Positions 16,468 through 26,895 of a stretch of 64,000 bases of DNA are shown piece after piece. Source of the stretch: an uncultured Nocardioides sp. (GTDB lineage: Bacteria > Actinomycetota > Actinomycetes > Propionibacteriales > Nocardioidaceae). Each line of letters starts with the position of its first letter. Position 1 is the stretch's first letter. Below the pieces are notes generated by a model. That model searched no databases and was not told the origin of the DNA. It saw only the letters and a list, made by a program, of their open reading frames with translations. The stretch is taken from NCBI RefSeq assembly GCF_947488025.1, contig NZ_CANKYS010000002.1:601835-665834 (forward strand), in the 5' to 3' direction. A program made the position numbers and the translations under genes.

Positions 16468-19038
16468 ATGCCTGGAACCAACCTCACCCGGGACGAGGCC
16501 GCCACCCGCGCCGCCCTCCTGGACGTCACGGCGTACACCGTCGACCTGGACCTGACGTCAGCCACCCAGCCGCAGGAGACCACCTTCGTCTCCACCACCA
16601 CGCTCGAGTTCACCTGCCGCGAGCCTGGCGCGAGCACCTTCGCCGACCTGGTCGCCCCCAGCGTCCGCGAGATCACGCTCAACGGCCGCACCCTCGACCC
16701 CGCCACGGCGTACGCCGACAGCCGCATCGCGCTCGACGGCCTCGAGGCGACGAACACGCTCGTCGTGACCGCCGACTGCGCCTACTCCAACACCGGCGAG
16801 GGCCTGCACCGCTTCGTCGACCCGGCCGACGACAAGGTCTACCTCTACAGCCAGTTCGAGGTGCCCGACGCCCGCCGCGTCTTCACCACCTTCGAGCAGC
16901 CCGACCTCAAGGCCGTCTTCACCTTCAACGTCACCGCTCCCTCGCACTGGGTCGTGGTCTCCAACGCCGCGACGCCGGAGCCTGTCGAGGCCGAGCAGAG
17001 TGGCGCGTCGACCTGGCACTTCCCGACCACCAAGCGGATGTCGACCTACATCACCGCGATCGTCGCCGGTGAGTACCACGGCGAGTTCGACACCTACGAG
17101 GGCAAGTTCGGCACGATCCCCCTCGGCCACTACTGCCGCCAGTCGCTCAAGGAGCACATGGACACGGCCGAGCTGGTCAAGCTCACCAAGCAGAGCTTCG
17201 AGTGGTTCGAGGAGCAGTTCGACTACCCCTACCCGTTCGGCAAGTACGACCAGCTCTACGTCCCCGAGTACAACGCCGGCGCGATGGAGAACGCCGGCTG
17301 CGTGACGCTGCGCGACGAGTACCTCCCCCGCAGCCGCCAGCCGCGCTCGTTCTTCGAGTTCCGCGCCTCGGTGATCACCCACGAGATGGCCCACATGTGG
17401 TTCGGCGACCTGGTCACCATGAAGTGGTGGGACGACCTCTGGCTCAACGAGTCGTTCGCGGAGTGGGCCTGCTACTGGTGCGAGGCCAACGCCACCGAGT
17501 TCGACGACGCGTGGACCGGCTTCGCCAACGCTCGCAAGCAGACCGGCTACCGCGCCGACCAGCTGCCCTCGACCCACCCGATCGCGGCAGACAACGTCGA
17601 CCTGCACGCGGTCGAGGTCAACTTCGACATGATCACCTACGCCAAGGGCGCCTCGGTGCTCAAGCAGCTCGTGGCGTGGGTCGGCATCGAGCCCTTCCTC
17701 GAGGGCCTGCGCGCCTACTTCAAGGAGTGGGAGTACGGCAACCCGGAGTTCAAGGACCTCCTCATGACCCTGGAGAAGTCCTCGGGCCGTGAGCTGCAGG
17801 GCTGGGCGCAGGAGTGGCTCCAGACGGCAGGCGTCAACACCCTCGCCCCGGCGTTCGAGCTCGACAGCGAGGGCGCGTACTCGTCGTTCTCCGTCGAGCA
17901 GTCGGCCCACGAGGACTGGCCGACCCTGCGTCGTCACCGCCTCGGCATCGGCCTCTACGACACGGTGTCCGACGGGAGCGGGAGCAGCCGGCTCGTGCGC
18001 CGCGACTACCTCGAGATCGACGTCGAGGGCCCGAGCACCGACGTGCCCGAGCTCGTCGGCGTGAAGCAGCCCGCGCTGCTGCTCCTCAACGACGAGGACC
18101 ACGCCTACGCGAAGATCCGCCTCGACGAGCGGTCGCTGTCGACCGCGATCGAGTCGCTCTCCACCTTCGAGGACTCGCTGCCGCGGGCGCTCGTGTGGGG
18201 TGCCGCCTGGGACATGACCCGTGACGCCGAGATGCGCACCCGCGACTGGGCCGACCTGGTGCTCGCCAACATCGGCCAGGAGACCGACGCCTGGGCCGTG
18301 ACCCGGATCCCGGCGTCCACCGCGCTCGCGATCAACTTCTACTCCGACCCCGCGCACCGCTCCGAGCTCAAGGCGACCTGGGAGAAGGGCCTGCGCGAGC
18401 TGCTGCTCGCCGCTGAGCCCGGCAGCGACCACCAGCTCACCTTCGCCCGGTCCTACGCTGGTGCCGCCCACAGCGACGCCGCGCTCGACGACCTCATCGG
18501 CCTGCTCGACGGGTCGTTCACGGTCGAGGGCCTCGCCATCGACCAGGACATGCGCTGGGTGCTGATCACGGCACTGGCCAAGCAGGGTCGTTTCGGCGAC
18601 GCCGAGATCGACGCCGAGCTCGAGGTCGACAAGACCATCTCGGGCAAGGAGCAGGCGGCCGCCGCTCGCGCCGCCCAGCCGGCCGCGGAGGCCAAGGCCG
18701 CTGCGTGGGACGCGCTCCTCGACCCCTCGACGCCCAACGAGACGTCGCGCGAGATCGCGTTCTCGATCTTCCGCTTCGGCCAGGAGGACGTGCTGGAGCC
18801 CTACCTGGAGAAGTTCCTCGAGGCGTCGCAGACCCTCGTCGACACGCTGGGCTTCCACAAGGCCTCGACCATCCTGGAGTACGGCTTCCCCCGGCCGCTC
18901 GGCTCCGAGGCCACCCTCCGCCGCCTCGACGAGTGGCTCACCGACAGCACCGCGCCGATGCAGGCGCAGCGCTACGTCGGCGAGGCGCGCGCGGAGATCG
19001 CCCGCGCCCTGGCGGCGCAGCAGCACGACGCCCGCTGA
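16468..19038 (+). CDS. pepN: Aminopeptidase N (M1 family)
   Basis: 856-aa zinc metallopeptidase that removes N-terminal residues from peptides in the cytoplasm. The exopeptidase motif GAMEN starts at residue 271. The zinc site is HEMAH (H305, H309, catalytic E306) with the third ligand E328 in WLNESFAEW. An ERAP1-like helical C-terminal domain follows, as in actinobacterial PepN. ATG at 16468 with AGGA about 8 nt upstream. Its TGA lies inside an inverted-repeat cluster that may terminate transcription. Confidence 0.96.
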   Translation: MPGTNLTRDEAATRAALLDVTAYTVDLDLTSATQPQETTFVSTTTLEFTCREPGASTFADLVAPSVREITLNGRTLDPATAYADSRIALDGLEATNTLVVTADCAYSNTGEGLHRFVDPADDKVYLYSQFEVPDARRVFTTFEQPDLKAVFTFNVTAPSHWVVVSNAATPEPVEAEQSGASTWHFPTTKRMSTYITAIVAGEYHGEFDTYEGKFGTIPLGHYCRQSLKEHMDTAELVKLTKQSFEWFEEQFDYPYPFGKYDQLYVPEYNAGAMENAGCVTLRDEYLPRSRQPRSFFEFRASVITHEMAHMWFGDLVTMKWWDDLWLNESFAEWACYWCEANATEFDDAWTGFANARKQTGYRADQLPSTHPIAADNVDLHAVEVNFDMITYAKGASVLKQLVAWVGIEPFLEGLRAYFKEWEYGNPEFKDLLMTLEKSSGRELQGWAQEWLQTAGVNTLAPAFELDSEGAYSSFSVEQSAHEDWPTLRRHRLGIGLYDTVSDGSGSSRLVRRDYLEIDVEGPSTDVPELVGVKQPALLLLNDEDHAYAKIRLDERSLSTAIESLSTFEDSLPRALVWGAAWDMTRDAEMRTRDWADLVLANIGQETDAWAVTRIPASTALAINFYSDPAHRSELKATWEKGLRELLLAAEPGSDHQLTFARSYAGAAHSDAALDDLIGLLDGSFTVEGLAIDQDMRWVLITALAKQGRFGDAEIDAELEVDKTISGKEQAAAARAAQPAAEAKAAAWDALLDPSTPNETSREIAFSIFRFGQEDVLEPYLEKFLEASQTLVDTLGFHKASTILEYGFPRPLGSEATLRRLDEWLTDSTAPMQAQRYVGEARAEIARALAAQQHDAR

Positions 19039-19143
19039 TCGGGCGCTTCCTGCCCGTCCGACGCACTGACCGGGCGCTTCCTGCCGCAACACGGACAGGA
19101 AGCGCCCGGTCGGCGTTCGTGACGGGCAGGAACTGCCCGGTCA
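19036..19143. repeat. Nested inverted repeats with four copies of a CGGGCGCTTCCTGCC-like unit
   Basis: The inner pair is a perfect 16-bp stem, GACCGGGCGCTTCCTG (19068-19083) against its complement (19096-19111), with a 12-nt loop. An outer pair at about 19036-19058 and 19121-19143 matches at about 20 of 23 positions. All four arms carry variants of the same unit. It lies between the convergent pepN and TPM-like genes, so it can act as a bidirectional terminator. The unit may also be a dispersed REP-like repeat. Confidence 0.7.
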
Positions 19144-19153
19144 CGTGTGGTCG

Positions 19154-19564
19154 TCAGGCGTGGAGCGTGTTCTGCGGCCGGGCGTGCTCGGCGAGCATGG
19201 CGATGCCGCGCTGGAGCCCGACCAGCACGTTGCCGGCGGCGAACTCCGACGACATGGCCAGGACGGCGAGCTCGACCTCGGCGTCGCTGAGGTGGCGACG
19301 TACGTCACCGCCGGTGACGACCTCGACGACGCGGCGGCGCGGGTCGACCAGCACCAGCACGCTGCGGGCCGGCACCACGAGCCGGTTGTGGAGACGGGTC
19401 GCCCAGGCGCGGGTGTCGTCACCCTCGACGGGACCGACGTAGACGGAGAACTCGAACCGGCAGGTCTGCTCCGCGAGACGGATCGTCTTGTCGAGGGCCA
19501 GCCGGTCGGTCTCGCTCAGCACCTCACCAGCGGCCACTTGCGCCACCCGCCCGCGAGTCGTCAC
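19154..19564 (-). CDS. TPM-domain/DUF5130-like protein
   Basis: 136-aa protein without signal peptide. The sequence FSVYVGPVEGDDTRAWATRL, VLVLVDPRRRVVEVVTGGDV and IAMLAEHA resembles the TPM-fold DUF5130 proteins common in actinobacteria. The function is unknown. The GTG start at 19564 creates a 41-nt overlap with the upstream gene; internal GTGs at 19546 and 19537 are possible later starts that would reduce it. Confidence 0.65.
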   Translation of the reverse strand: MTTRGRVAQVAAGEVLSETDRLALDKTIRLAEQTCRFEFSVYVGPVEGDDTRAWATRLHNRLVVPARSVLVLVDPRRRVVEVVTGGDVRRHLSDAEVELAVLAMSSEFAAGNVLVGLQRGIAMLAEHARPQNTLHA

Positions 19565-19934
19565 CGTCGGGCGCGGGCAGCTCGGCGACGCCCTGGCGGG
19601 GTCCGCCGATCCACTGGGCCTCGCCGGCCGAGTGGTCGGGCAGGAGCTTCTCGCCGCGGACCATGGCGGGCAGGTAGACCGCCAGGGCGATCAGCGCGAA
19701 GAGCAGGAGCGGGGCACCGAGGAAGATGCCGAGGGAGTGGAGCACGTCGAGGCCGGACTGCTCGGTCTGGCCTCCCCAGCCCTCGGGGACGTCGGCGTGG
19801 GCCGGGGTCGCGAGGAGCGCGAGCAGGGCGCCGCCGGTGAGGGCCGTGGCGCGTCGCGCCCGGCGGGCGCGCGTGCTGCGGGACGAGCGGACGGGGCTGA
19901 CGTGCGTGGTCACGGGCAACAGCGTATCGCCCAT
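19524..19934 (-). CDS. Hypothetical exported single-pass membrane protein
   Basis: About 136 aa. An N-terminal signal-like segment (ATALTGGALLALLATPAHA, ending in an AHA-type cleavage site) is followed by a short exported region and one TM helix (IFLGAPLLLFALIALAVYLP), then a polar cytoplasmic tail. I chose the ATG at 19934; an ATG at 19946 would overlap the divergent mscS start, and a GTG at 19913 is also possible. It pairs with the downstream TPM-like gene. Function unknown. Confidence 0.6.
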   Translation of the reverse strand: MGDTLLPVTTHVSPVRSSRSTRARRARRATALTGGALLALLATPAHADVPEGWGGQTEQSGLDVLHSLGIFLGAPLLLFALIALAVYLPAMVRGEKLLPDHSAGEAQWIGGPRQGVAELPAPDGDDSRAGGASGRW

Positions 19935-19944
19935 ACTGGCGGGC

Positions 19945-21063
19945 ATGCCTCACCCCCTCACCGCCCCGATCATCGACGTGACCGAGGTCTCCGGGAGCGA
20001 GACCAACCCCTGCGACGAGGGCGAGAACCTCTGCGAGCTCACCTGGGACCAGACCGGCGACCCGACCCTCGCGACGGCCGTGGACTGGGTCGTCGGAAAG
20101 CCGTCGGCGCTGCTGGGACTGATCCTCATCGGGCTCATCGTCCGGTGGGTGCTCCACCGGCTCATCGACCGTGTCGTGAAGAAGGCCGAGCACGGGATGC
20201 TGCCCAACCGCGTCAGCCGCGCCATCTCCGGCGGTCGCATGGGGACGGCCCTCAACCTGCGCGAGGACCCCGGCTACACCCGACGTGTCCAGCGCGCCGC
20301 CACGATGGGCTCGCTGCTGAAGAGCATCGTCACGGGAGTCGTCCTCGTCGTCGTCACCTTGATGTTCATCTCCGAGCTCGGCTACGACATCGGGCCGCTG
20401 ATCGCCAGCGCCGGCATCATCGGCGTGGCCATCGGCTTCGGCTCCCAGACGCTGGTCAAGGACTTCCTGTCCGGCATCTTCATGATCTTCGAGGACCAGT
20501 ACGGCGTCGGGGACGAGGTCGACCTCGGCGAGGCCGTCGGCACCGTGGAGGCCGTCAGCCTGAGGGTGACGCGGCTGCGCGACGTCAACGGCACCGTCTG
20601 GTACGTCCGCAACGGCGAGATCCTGCGCGTGGGCAACATGAGCCAGAACTGGGCGCGCACCGTCCTCGACGTGAGCGTGGGGTACGGCGAGGACCTCGCA
20701 CGCGTGCGGCGGGTCCTGGCCGACGTCGCCCACGACCTCTGGGAGGACGAGGACTTCAAGGGCCGCATCATCGAGGAGCCCTCGGTGTGGGGCGTGCAGG
20801 ACCTCGGACCGGACGCCGTGGTCGTGCGGGTGGCGCTCAAGACGGCGCCCCTCGAGCAGTGGGCGGTCGCGCGTGAGATGCGCCAACGGATCAAGTACCG
20901 CTTCGACCACGAGGGGATCGAGATCCCCTTCGCCCAGCGCGTGCTCTGGATGCGCGACGGCGACCCGCGCGAGCCCCACGGCGACGCCGCGGACTCGCCC
21001 GCCACGGCGCCTGCCGGCACGCCGCCGGCCGATGGACCCGCCCGGGCCGAGGGACCCGCCTGA
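19945..21063 (+). CDS. Mechanosensitive ion channel (MscS family)
   Basis: 372-aa membrane protein for release of osmolytes under hypo-osmotic shock. TM segments at about 50-70 and 130-165 precede the pore helix TM3 (SAGIIGVAIGFGSQTLVKDF), then the MscS beta domain (DEVDLGEAVGTVEAVSLRVT) and the C-terminal alpha/beta vestibule domain. A Pro/Ala-rich tail of about 30 residues ends the protein. Start ATG at 19945 is divergent from the exported-protein gene. Confidence 0.88.
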   Translation: MPHPLTAPIIDVTEVSGSETNPCDEGENLCELTWDQTGDPTLATAVDWVVGKPSALLGLILIGLIVRWVLHRLIDRVVKKAEHGMLPNRVSRAISGGRMGTALNLREDPGYTRRVQRAATMGSLLKSIVTGVVLVVVTLMFISELGYDIGPLIASAGIIGVAIGFGSQTLVKDFLSGIFMIFEDQYGVGDEVDLGEAVGTVEAVSLRVTRLRDVNGTVWYVRNGEILRVGNMSQNWARTVLDVSVGYGEDLARVRRVLADVAHDLWEDEDFKGRIIEEPSVWGVQDLGPDAVVVRVALKTAPLEQWAVAREMRQRIKYRFDHEGIEIPFAQRVLWMRDGDPREPHGDAADSPATAPAGTPPADGPARAEGPA

Positions 21064-21095
21064 GCTCGCGGGCAGGGACCGGACACAATGGCCGG

Positions 21096-21473
21096 GTGAC
21101 GACCACGTTCTACGACGAGATCGGCGGCGAGCCGACGATCCGCACGATCGTCCACCGCTTCTACGAGGGCGTGGCCGAGGACGAGCTGCTGCGCCCGATG
21201 TATCCCGAGGAGGACCTCGGCCCCGCGGAGGAGCGCTTCACGCTGTTCCTCATGCAGTACTGGGGCGGTCCGACGACGTACGGCGACACGCGGGGGCACC
21301 CCCGGTTGCGGATGCGCCACGCCCCGTTCAGCGTGACGCCCGAGGCAGCGCAGCGATGGCTGGTCCACTTCCGCGCCGGGCTCGACGAGGCCGACCTCAG
21401 CGAGGAGCACGACGCCAGGTTCTGGGACTACGTGACGCACGCGGCCCAGTTCATGGTCAACTCGATGGAGTGA
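21096..21473 (+). CDS. glbO: Group II truncated haemoglobin (GlbO-like)
   Basis: 125-aa 2-on-2 globin. The DEIGGEPTIRTIVHRFYEGV start, the LFLMQYWGGPTTYGDTRGH stretch and LRMRHAPFSVTPEAAQRWLV (carrying the proximal His) are diagnostic of actinobacterial trHbO. These bind O2 and NO. GTG start at 21096, 33 bp after mscS. The 3' end overlaps the convergent thioesterase gene by 17 nt. Confidence 0.93.
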   Translation: MTTTFYDEIGGEPTIRTIVHRFYEGVAEDELLRPMYPEEDLGPAEERFTLFLMQYWGGPTTYGDTRGHPRLRMRHAPFSVTPEAAQRWLVHFRAGLDEADLSEEHDARFWDYVTHAAQFMVNSME

Positions 21474-22317
21474 CCGCGGCGACCATCCCGCGGAACTCCT
21501 CGGGCACCGGCGCCGGCCTCCCGGTCGCGCTGTCGACGCACACGCCGACGACCTTCGCCCGGGCGAGCACCTCGTCGGAGTCACGCACGACGGACTCGAA
21601 GACGACCGACGTGCTGCCGATGTGCGAGACCCAGGTGGAGCAGTCGTAGGGCTCGGCGCGGAAGAGGATCGGGCGCCGGTAGTCGACGTCGGTCTGCGCG
21701 ACGACGAGGTGGAAGCCCTGGCCCAGCTCGCGGCCGCTGGCCACCATGAGCTGGATGCGCGCCTCCTGGAAGTACTCGAAGTACTTCACGTTGTTGACGT
21801 GGCCGTAGACGTCGACGTCGCTGAAGCGGACGTGCACCGGGTAGTGCCCGCCCGGCACGTCGACGACCTCCGGCGCGGCCGGGGGCCGCACCGGCTCGTC
21901 CCGCTCAAGCAGCCGACCGAGCGACGCGCGCTCCTCCGGGTGGAGGCGGCGGGGTCGCTCGGTGGCGAAGACGTAGGGGGTGAGCACGGTCCGCGCTCGC
22001 AGGAAGACGGTGCGCTCCCCCGACTCGTCCTCCTCGAAGACCTCGTAGGCCATCGTGAAGCTCGCGGCGCGGATCTCGGTGACCCAGCACTCGATCGAGA
22101 CCGGCTCGAAGCCGAAGGTCAGCGAGGCCACGTAGGTGACCTCGTGCCGGACCACCACGACACCCTCGGCCAGGTCCTCCGCACGGCTGTCGGGGGCGTG
22201 GGTGCGGAACATGTCCACCCGCGCCTCCTGGAGGTAGTCGACGTAGGTGACGTTGTTGACGTGGCCGAGCAGGTCGAGGTCGGCCCACCTCAGCGGGCAG
22301 CGGTAGAGATGGCGCAC
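21457..22317 (-). CDS. Acyl-CoA thioesterase with tandem hotdog domains
   Basis: 286-aa protein formed by two 4HBT-type hotdog domains. Each begins with the same signature: PLRWADLDLLGHVNNVTYVD near residue 8 and VRFSDVDVYGHVNNVKYFEY near residue 165. The DxxGHVNN motif contains the presumed catalytic Asp. Such enzymes hydrolyse acyl-CoA thioesters. Its neighbours, a globin and a TetR unit, give no pathway clue, though a thiolase lies about 1 kb away. Confidence 0.87.
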   Translation of the reverse strand: MRHLYRCPLRWADLDLLGHVNNVTYVDYLQEARVDMFRTHAPDSRAEDLAEGVVVVRHEVTYVASLTFGFEPVSIECWVTEIRAASFTMAYEVFEEDESGERTVFLRARTVLTPYVFATERPRRLHPEERASLGRLLERDEPVRPPAAPEVVDVPGGHYPVHVRFSDVDVYGHVNNVKYFEYFQEARIQLMVASGRELGQGFHLVVAQTDVDYRRPILFRAEPYDCSTWVSHIGSTSVVFESVVRDSDEVLARAKVVGVCVDSATGRPAPVPEEFRGMVAAVTPSS

Positions 22318-22394
22318 CCGACGATCGTCGCAGAAGCGGGCGCCCGAGGCGTGGCGGTGTCAGCCACTGGCCCGCCGGGCGGCACGGTCCTGCG

Positions 22395-22577
22395 TCAGGC
22401 GGCGAAGTGCAGGCGGCCGTAGTAGGTCGGGATGGACTCGCGACGCGCGATGCGGTCGGTGCGGGTCTCGCGGAGCGCGGCCGGGACGGCGACCAGGGCC
22501 AGGACGACGGCGGCGAGGGCGGCGACGCCGACGAGGGTCATGAGGGCGATGGCGATGGTGGAGTCGATGATCTGCAT
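22395..22577 (-). CDS. 60-aa single-pass membrane protein, likely TetR target
   Basis: Short protein with one long hydrophobic helix (residues about 8-36) and a basic cytoplasmic tail (RETRTDRIARRES). AAAGGA precedes the ATG by 6 nt. Two TTCTAC-N4-GTAGAA palindromes lie immediately upstream of this RBS, and a TetR gene is divergent. It is therefore very likely a real, repressed gene. No family recognised. Confidence 0.7.
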   Translation of the reverse strand: MQIIDSTIAIALMTLVGVAALAAVVLALVAVPAALRETRTDRIARRESIPTYYGRLHFAA

Positions 22578-22587
22578 GGCGGTTCCT

Positions 22588-22620
22588 TTCTACGGGTGTA
22601 GAATTTCTACGTATGTAGAA
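22588..22620. promoter_or_regulatory. Two tandem TetR-operator palindromes
   Basis: TTCTACGGGTGTAGAA (22588-22603) and TTCTACGTATGTAGAA (22605-22620) are both perfect TTCTAC-N4-GTAGAA palindromes with a 17-bp period. They sit between the RBS of the 60-aa membrane protein and the divergent TetR gene. TetR-family dimers bind palindromes of this size. Confidence 0.82.
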
Positions 22621-22711
22621 GAGTACGCCACTCGCTGCGGGGCACAAGTCGCGCCGGTAGTGTCCTGGGTCACCGCGGTCCCGCCCCCGGACGGCGTACG
22701 AGGAGGAGAGC

Positions 22712-23308
22712 GTGAGCCACGCGCGTGAGGAGCTGTCACCGCGGCGCCGACAGATCCTGGCGGCGGCGACGACCGTGCTGGCGCAGCAGGGCAACCGCGG
22801 GCTCACCCACCGCGCGGTCGACCGTGAGGCGGGGCTGCCCGAGGGTAGTTCGTCGGCCTACTTCCGCACCCGCGACGCCCTGCTCCGCGCCCTGGGCGAC
22901 GTCGTCGCGGACCGGCTGGCCGCCGACGTGGCCGCCCTGGGCGCCCGGCTCGCGTCGTGCCCCGGCGACCACGAGCGCGCCGTCGCGGAGGTCTCCCGGC
23001 TGTTCTCCCGGTGGCTCGGCGAGCCCGACCTGCTGGCCGCCCGGCTCGAGCTGACCGTCGCCGCGACCCGCGACCCGGCCCTCGCGAAGCGTTTCACGCA
23101 GTGGCGCGACGACCTCGTCGAGATGGTGCGCGGGGTGATGGAGGCGGCCGACGAGGACGGCGGCGCGTCGGCCGAGACCCTCGTCGCGGCGCTCGACGGC
23201 GTGCTGCTCGCGTCGCTCCTGCTCCCCCGGCGACGCCGTCGTACGTTCGTCAGCGGCAGTGTCGAGCAGCTCCTGGCGGGGCTCGGACCCAACCCGGCGC
23301 AGACCTGA
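22712..23308 (+). CDS. TetR family transcriptional regulator
   Basis: 198-aa repressor with an N-terminal TetR HTH (RRRQILAAATTVLAQQGNRG, then THRAVDREAGLPEGSSSAYF) and a helical ligand/dimerisation domain. GTG at 22712 with AGGAGGAG 4-6 nt upstream. Its likely operators are the two palindromes at 22588-22620, upstream of the divergent 60-aa membrane protein and 92 bp before its own start. Inducer unknown. Confidence 0.88.
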   Translation: MSHAREELSPRRRQILAAATTVLAQQGNRGLTHRAVDREAGLPEGSSSAYFRTRDALLRALGDVVADRLAADVAALGARLASCPGDHERAVAEVSRLFSRWLGEPDLLAARLELTVAATRDPALAKRFTQWRDDLVEMVRGVMEAADEDGGASAETLVAALDGVLLASLLLPRRRRRTFVSGSVEQLLAGLGPNPAQT

Positions 23309-23369
23309 GCCGACATCCCGCACTAGGGTGCGGAGAGACCGTGCAACCGCCGAGTAACCGGAGTTCTCC

Positions 23370-24584
23370 ATGCCCGAGGCAGTGATCGTTTCCGCAGCGC
23401 GCACCCCCATCGGCCGCGCCAACAAGGGCTCGCTCAAGGACTTCCGTCCCGACGACCTCACCGTCCTCGCCGTGCAGGCCGCGCTGGACCAGGTCCCCGA
23501 CCTCGACCCCCACGCCATCGAGGACCTGCTGCTCGGCTGCGGCCTGCCGGGCGGGGAGTCCGGCAACAACATGGCCCGCGTGGTGACCACCCTCCTCGGC
23601 CTCGAGGTCCCCGGCGCCACCGTCACCCGCTACTGCTCCTCGTCGGTGCAGACCACGCGGATGGCCTTCCACGCCATCAAGGCCGGCGAGGGCGACATCT
23701 TCGTCTCCGCCGGCGTCGAGACGGTCTCGCGCTTCGCGAAGGGGACGTCCGACCACCTCCCCGACACCCGCAACCCGCTCTTCACCGACGCCGGGGCCCG
23801 CACCGCCGAGCTCGCGAAGGGCGGCCAGGACTGGCACGACCCCCGCGAGGACGGCCAGCTCCCCGACATCTACACCGCGATGGGTCAGACGGCCGAGAAC
23901 GTCGCGCGGATGCGCGGCCTGGACCGCAAGGAGCTCGACGAGTTCGCCGTCCGCTCGCAGAACCTCGCCGAGAAGGCCATCGCCGACGGCTTCTGGGAGC
24001 GCGAGATCACGCCCGTCACGACCCCCGACGGCACGGTCGTCACCCAGGACGACGGCCCGCGTGCAGGCGTGACGTACGACGCCATCGCCGGCCTCGACCC
24101 GGTCTTCCGTCCCGACGGCGTCGTCACGGCCGGCAACTGCTGCGCGCTCAACGACGGTGCGGCGGCGGTGGTCGTCATGTCCGACACCAAGGCCGCCGAG
24201 CTCGGCCTCGCCCCGCTGGCGCGCATCGTGTCCACCGGCGTGTCCGGCCTCTCCCCCGAGATCATGGGCCTCGGCCCGGTCGAGGCCACCAGGAACGCCC
24301 TGAAGTACGCCGGCATGGGCATCGACGACATCGACCTCGTGGAGATCAACGAGGCTTTCGCCGCCCAGGTCGTGCCGTCCTACCAGGACCTCGGCATCGA
24401 CCTCGACCGGCTCAACGTCAACGGCGGCGCCATCGCCGTGGGCCACCCGTTCGGCATGACCGGCGCCCGCCTGCAGAACACCATGCTCAACAGCCTCGAC
24501 TGGCACGACAAGACCACCGGCCTCATCACCATGTGCGTCGGCGGCGGCCAGGGCATGGCGATGATCCTCGAGCGGCTCTCCTGA
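23370..24584 (+). CDS. Acetyl-CoA acyltransferase/thiolase
   Basis: 404-aa thiolase catalysing thiolytic cleavage of 3-ketoacyl-CoA (FadA-like) or the reverse condensation. The full catalytic set is present: nucleophile C89 (VTRYCSSSVQTTR), H359 (IAVGHPFGMTGARL) and C389 (MCVGGGQGMAM); NEAFA is also intact. ATG at 23370 with CGGAG upstream. No beta-oxidation partner (FadB) lies in the window; a TetR gene precedes it and a MarR gene follows. Confidence 0.92.
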   Translation: MPEAVIVSAARTPIGRANKGSLKDFRPDDLTVLAVQAALDQVPDLDPHAIEDLLLGCGLPGGESGNNMARVVTTLLGLEVPGATVTRYCSSSVQTTRMAFHAIKAGEGDIFVSAGVETVSRFAKGTSDHLPDTRNPLFTDAGARTAELAKGGQDWHDPREDGQLPDIYTAMGQTAENVARMRGLDRKELDEFAVRSQNLAEKAIADGFWEREITPVTTPDGTVVTQDDGPRAGVTYDAIAGLDPVFRPDGVVTAGNCCALNDGAAAVVVMSDTKAAELGLAPLARIVSTGVSGLSPEIMGLGPVEATRNALKYAGMGIDDIDLVEINEAFAAQVVPSYQDLGIDLDRLNVNGGAIAVGHPFGMTGARLQNTMLNSLDWHDKTTGLITMCVGGGQGMAMILERLS

Positions 24585-24607
24585 GCCGTTCTGCGGCCTT
24601 CCCGCAC

Positions 24608-24613
24608 TAGGCT
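24608..24613 (+). promoter_or_regulatory. Probable -10 hexamer of leaderless MarR gene
   Basis: TAGGCT ends 6 nt before the ATG at 24620, in the context GCACTAGGCTTGCCCC, nearly identical to the metG promoter. Confidence 0.5.
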
Positions 24614-24619
24614 TGCCCC

Positions 24620-25114
24620 ATGACCGCGACAGGGGAGCCGCGCTGGCTCGGCGATGACGAGCAGCACTCCTGGCGTGCCCTGATGATGGGGATCACGCTG
24701 CTGCTCGAGCGACTCGACGACGACCTGCGCCGCGAGTTCAGCATGTCACTGGGCGAGTACGAGATCCTGGTCCGCCTGTCCGAGCGACCAGGCCGGGCGA
24801 TGCGGATGGCGCAGCTCGCCGACGCGATGGCGCACTCGCGCAGCCGGGTCACCCACACGGTCGCCCGCATGGAGGCCGTCGGCTACGTCACCCGCGGCAC
24901 CACACCCGAGGACGGCCGCGGCGTCGTCGCGACGATGACGGAGAAGGGCTACGACCTGCTCGTGCGCGCGGCGCCGTGCCACGTCGAGAGCGTACGACGC
25001 AACATCGTCGACCTCGTGCCGGCCGAGGACTTCGCCGCCGTGGGACGGGTCTTCGACCGGGTGTCCGACCACCTGGTCACCCGGCACCCGGAGTCGGAGA
25101 TCCGACAGTCCTGA
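24620..25114 (+). CDS. MarR family transcriptional regulator
   Basis: 164-aa winged-helix regulator: LGEYEILVRLSERPGRAMRM, then the recognition helix region MAHSRSRVTHTVARMEAVGY and the wing TPEDGRGVVATMTEKG. ATG at 24620 immediately follows a TAGGCT promoter element, so the mRNA is likely leaderless. It lies 35 bp after the thiolase gene and is convergent with ettA. Target unknown. Confidence 0.86.
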   Translation: MTATGEPRWLGDDEQHSWRALMMGITLLLERLDDDLRREFSMSLGEYEILVRLSERPGRAMRMAQLADAMAHSRSRVTHTVARMEAVGYVTRGTTPEDGRGVVATMTEKGYDLLVRAAPCHVESVRRNIVDLVPAEDFAAVGRVFDRVSDHLVTRHPESEIRQS

Positions 25115-25137
25115 CCCCGGGGCGCCGGGTGCTCGTC

Positions 25138-26820
<1,683 letters not shown>

Positions 26821-26827
26821 GCAGGCG

Positions 26828-26833
26828 AGCCTA
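26828..26833 (-). promoter_or_regulatory. Probable -10 hexamer of leaderless ettA
   Basis: TAGGCT on the minus strand, 7 nt before the ettA ATG. Confidence 0.5.
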
Positions 26834-26895
26834 CGGGGAAGCGCCCCCGCGCCGACAATCGCACCCGTCGCCCGGGACCGCCTCCGACCGCCGCC

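Noticed and set aside
16558..19092. An 844-codon minus-strand frame opposite pepN
   Set aside because: Shadow of pepN; composition is that of a reverse-complemented gene.
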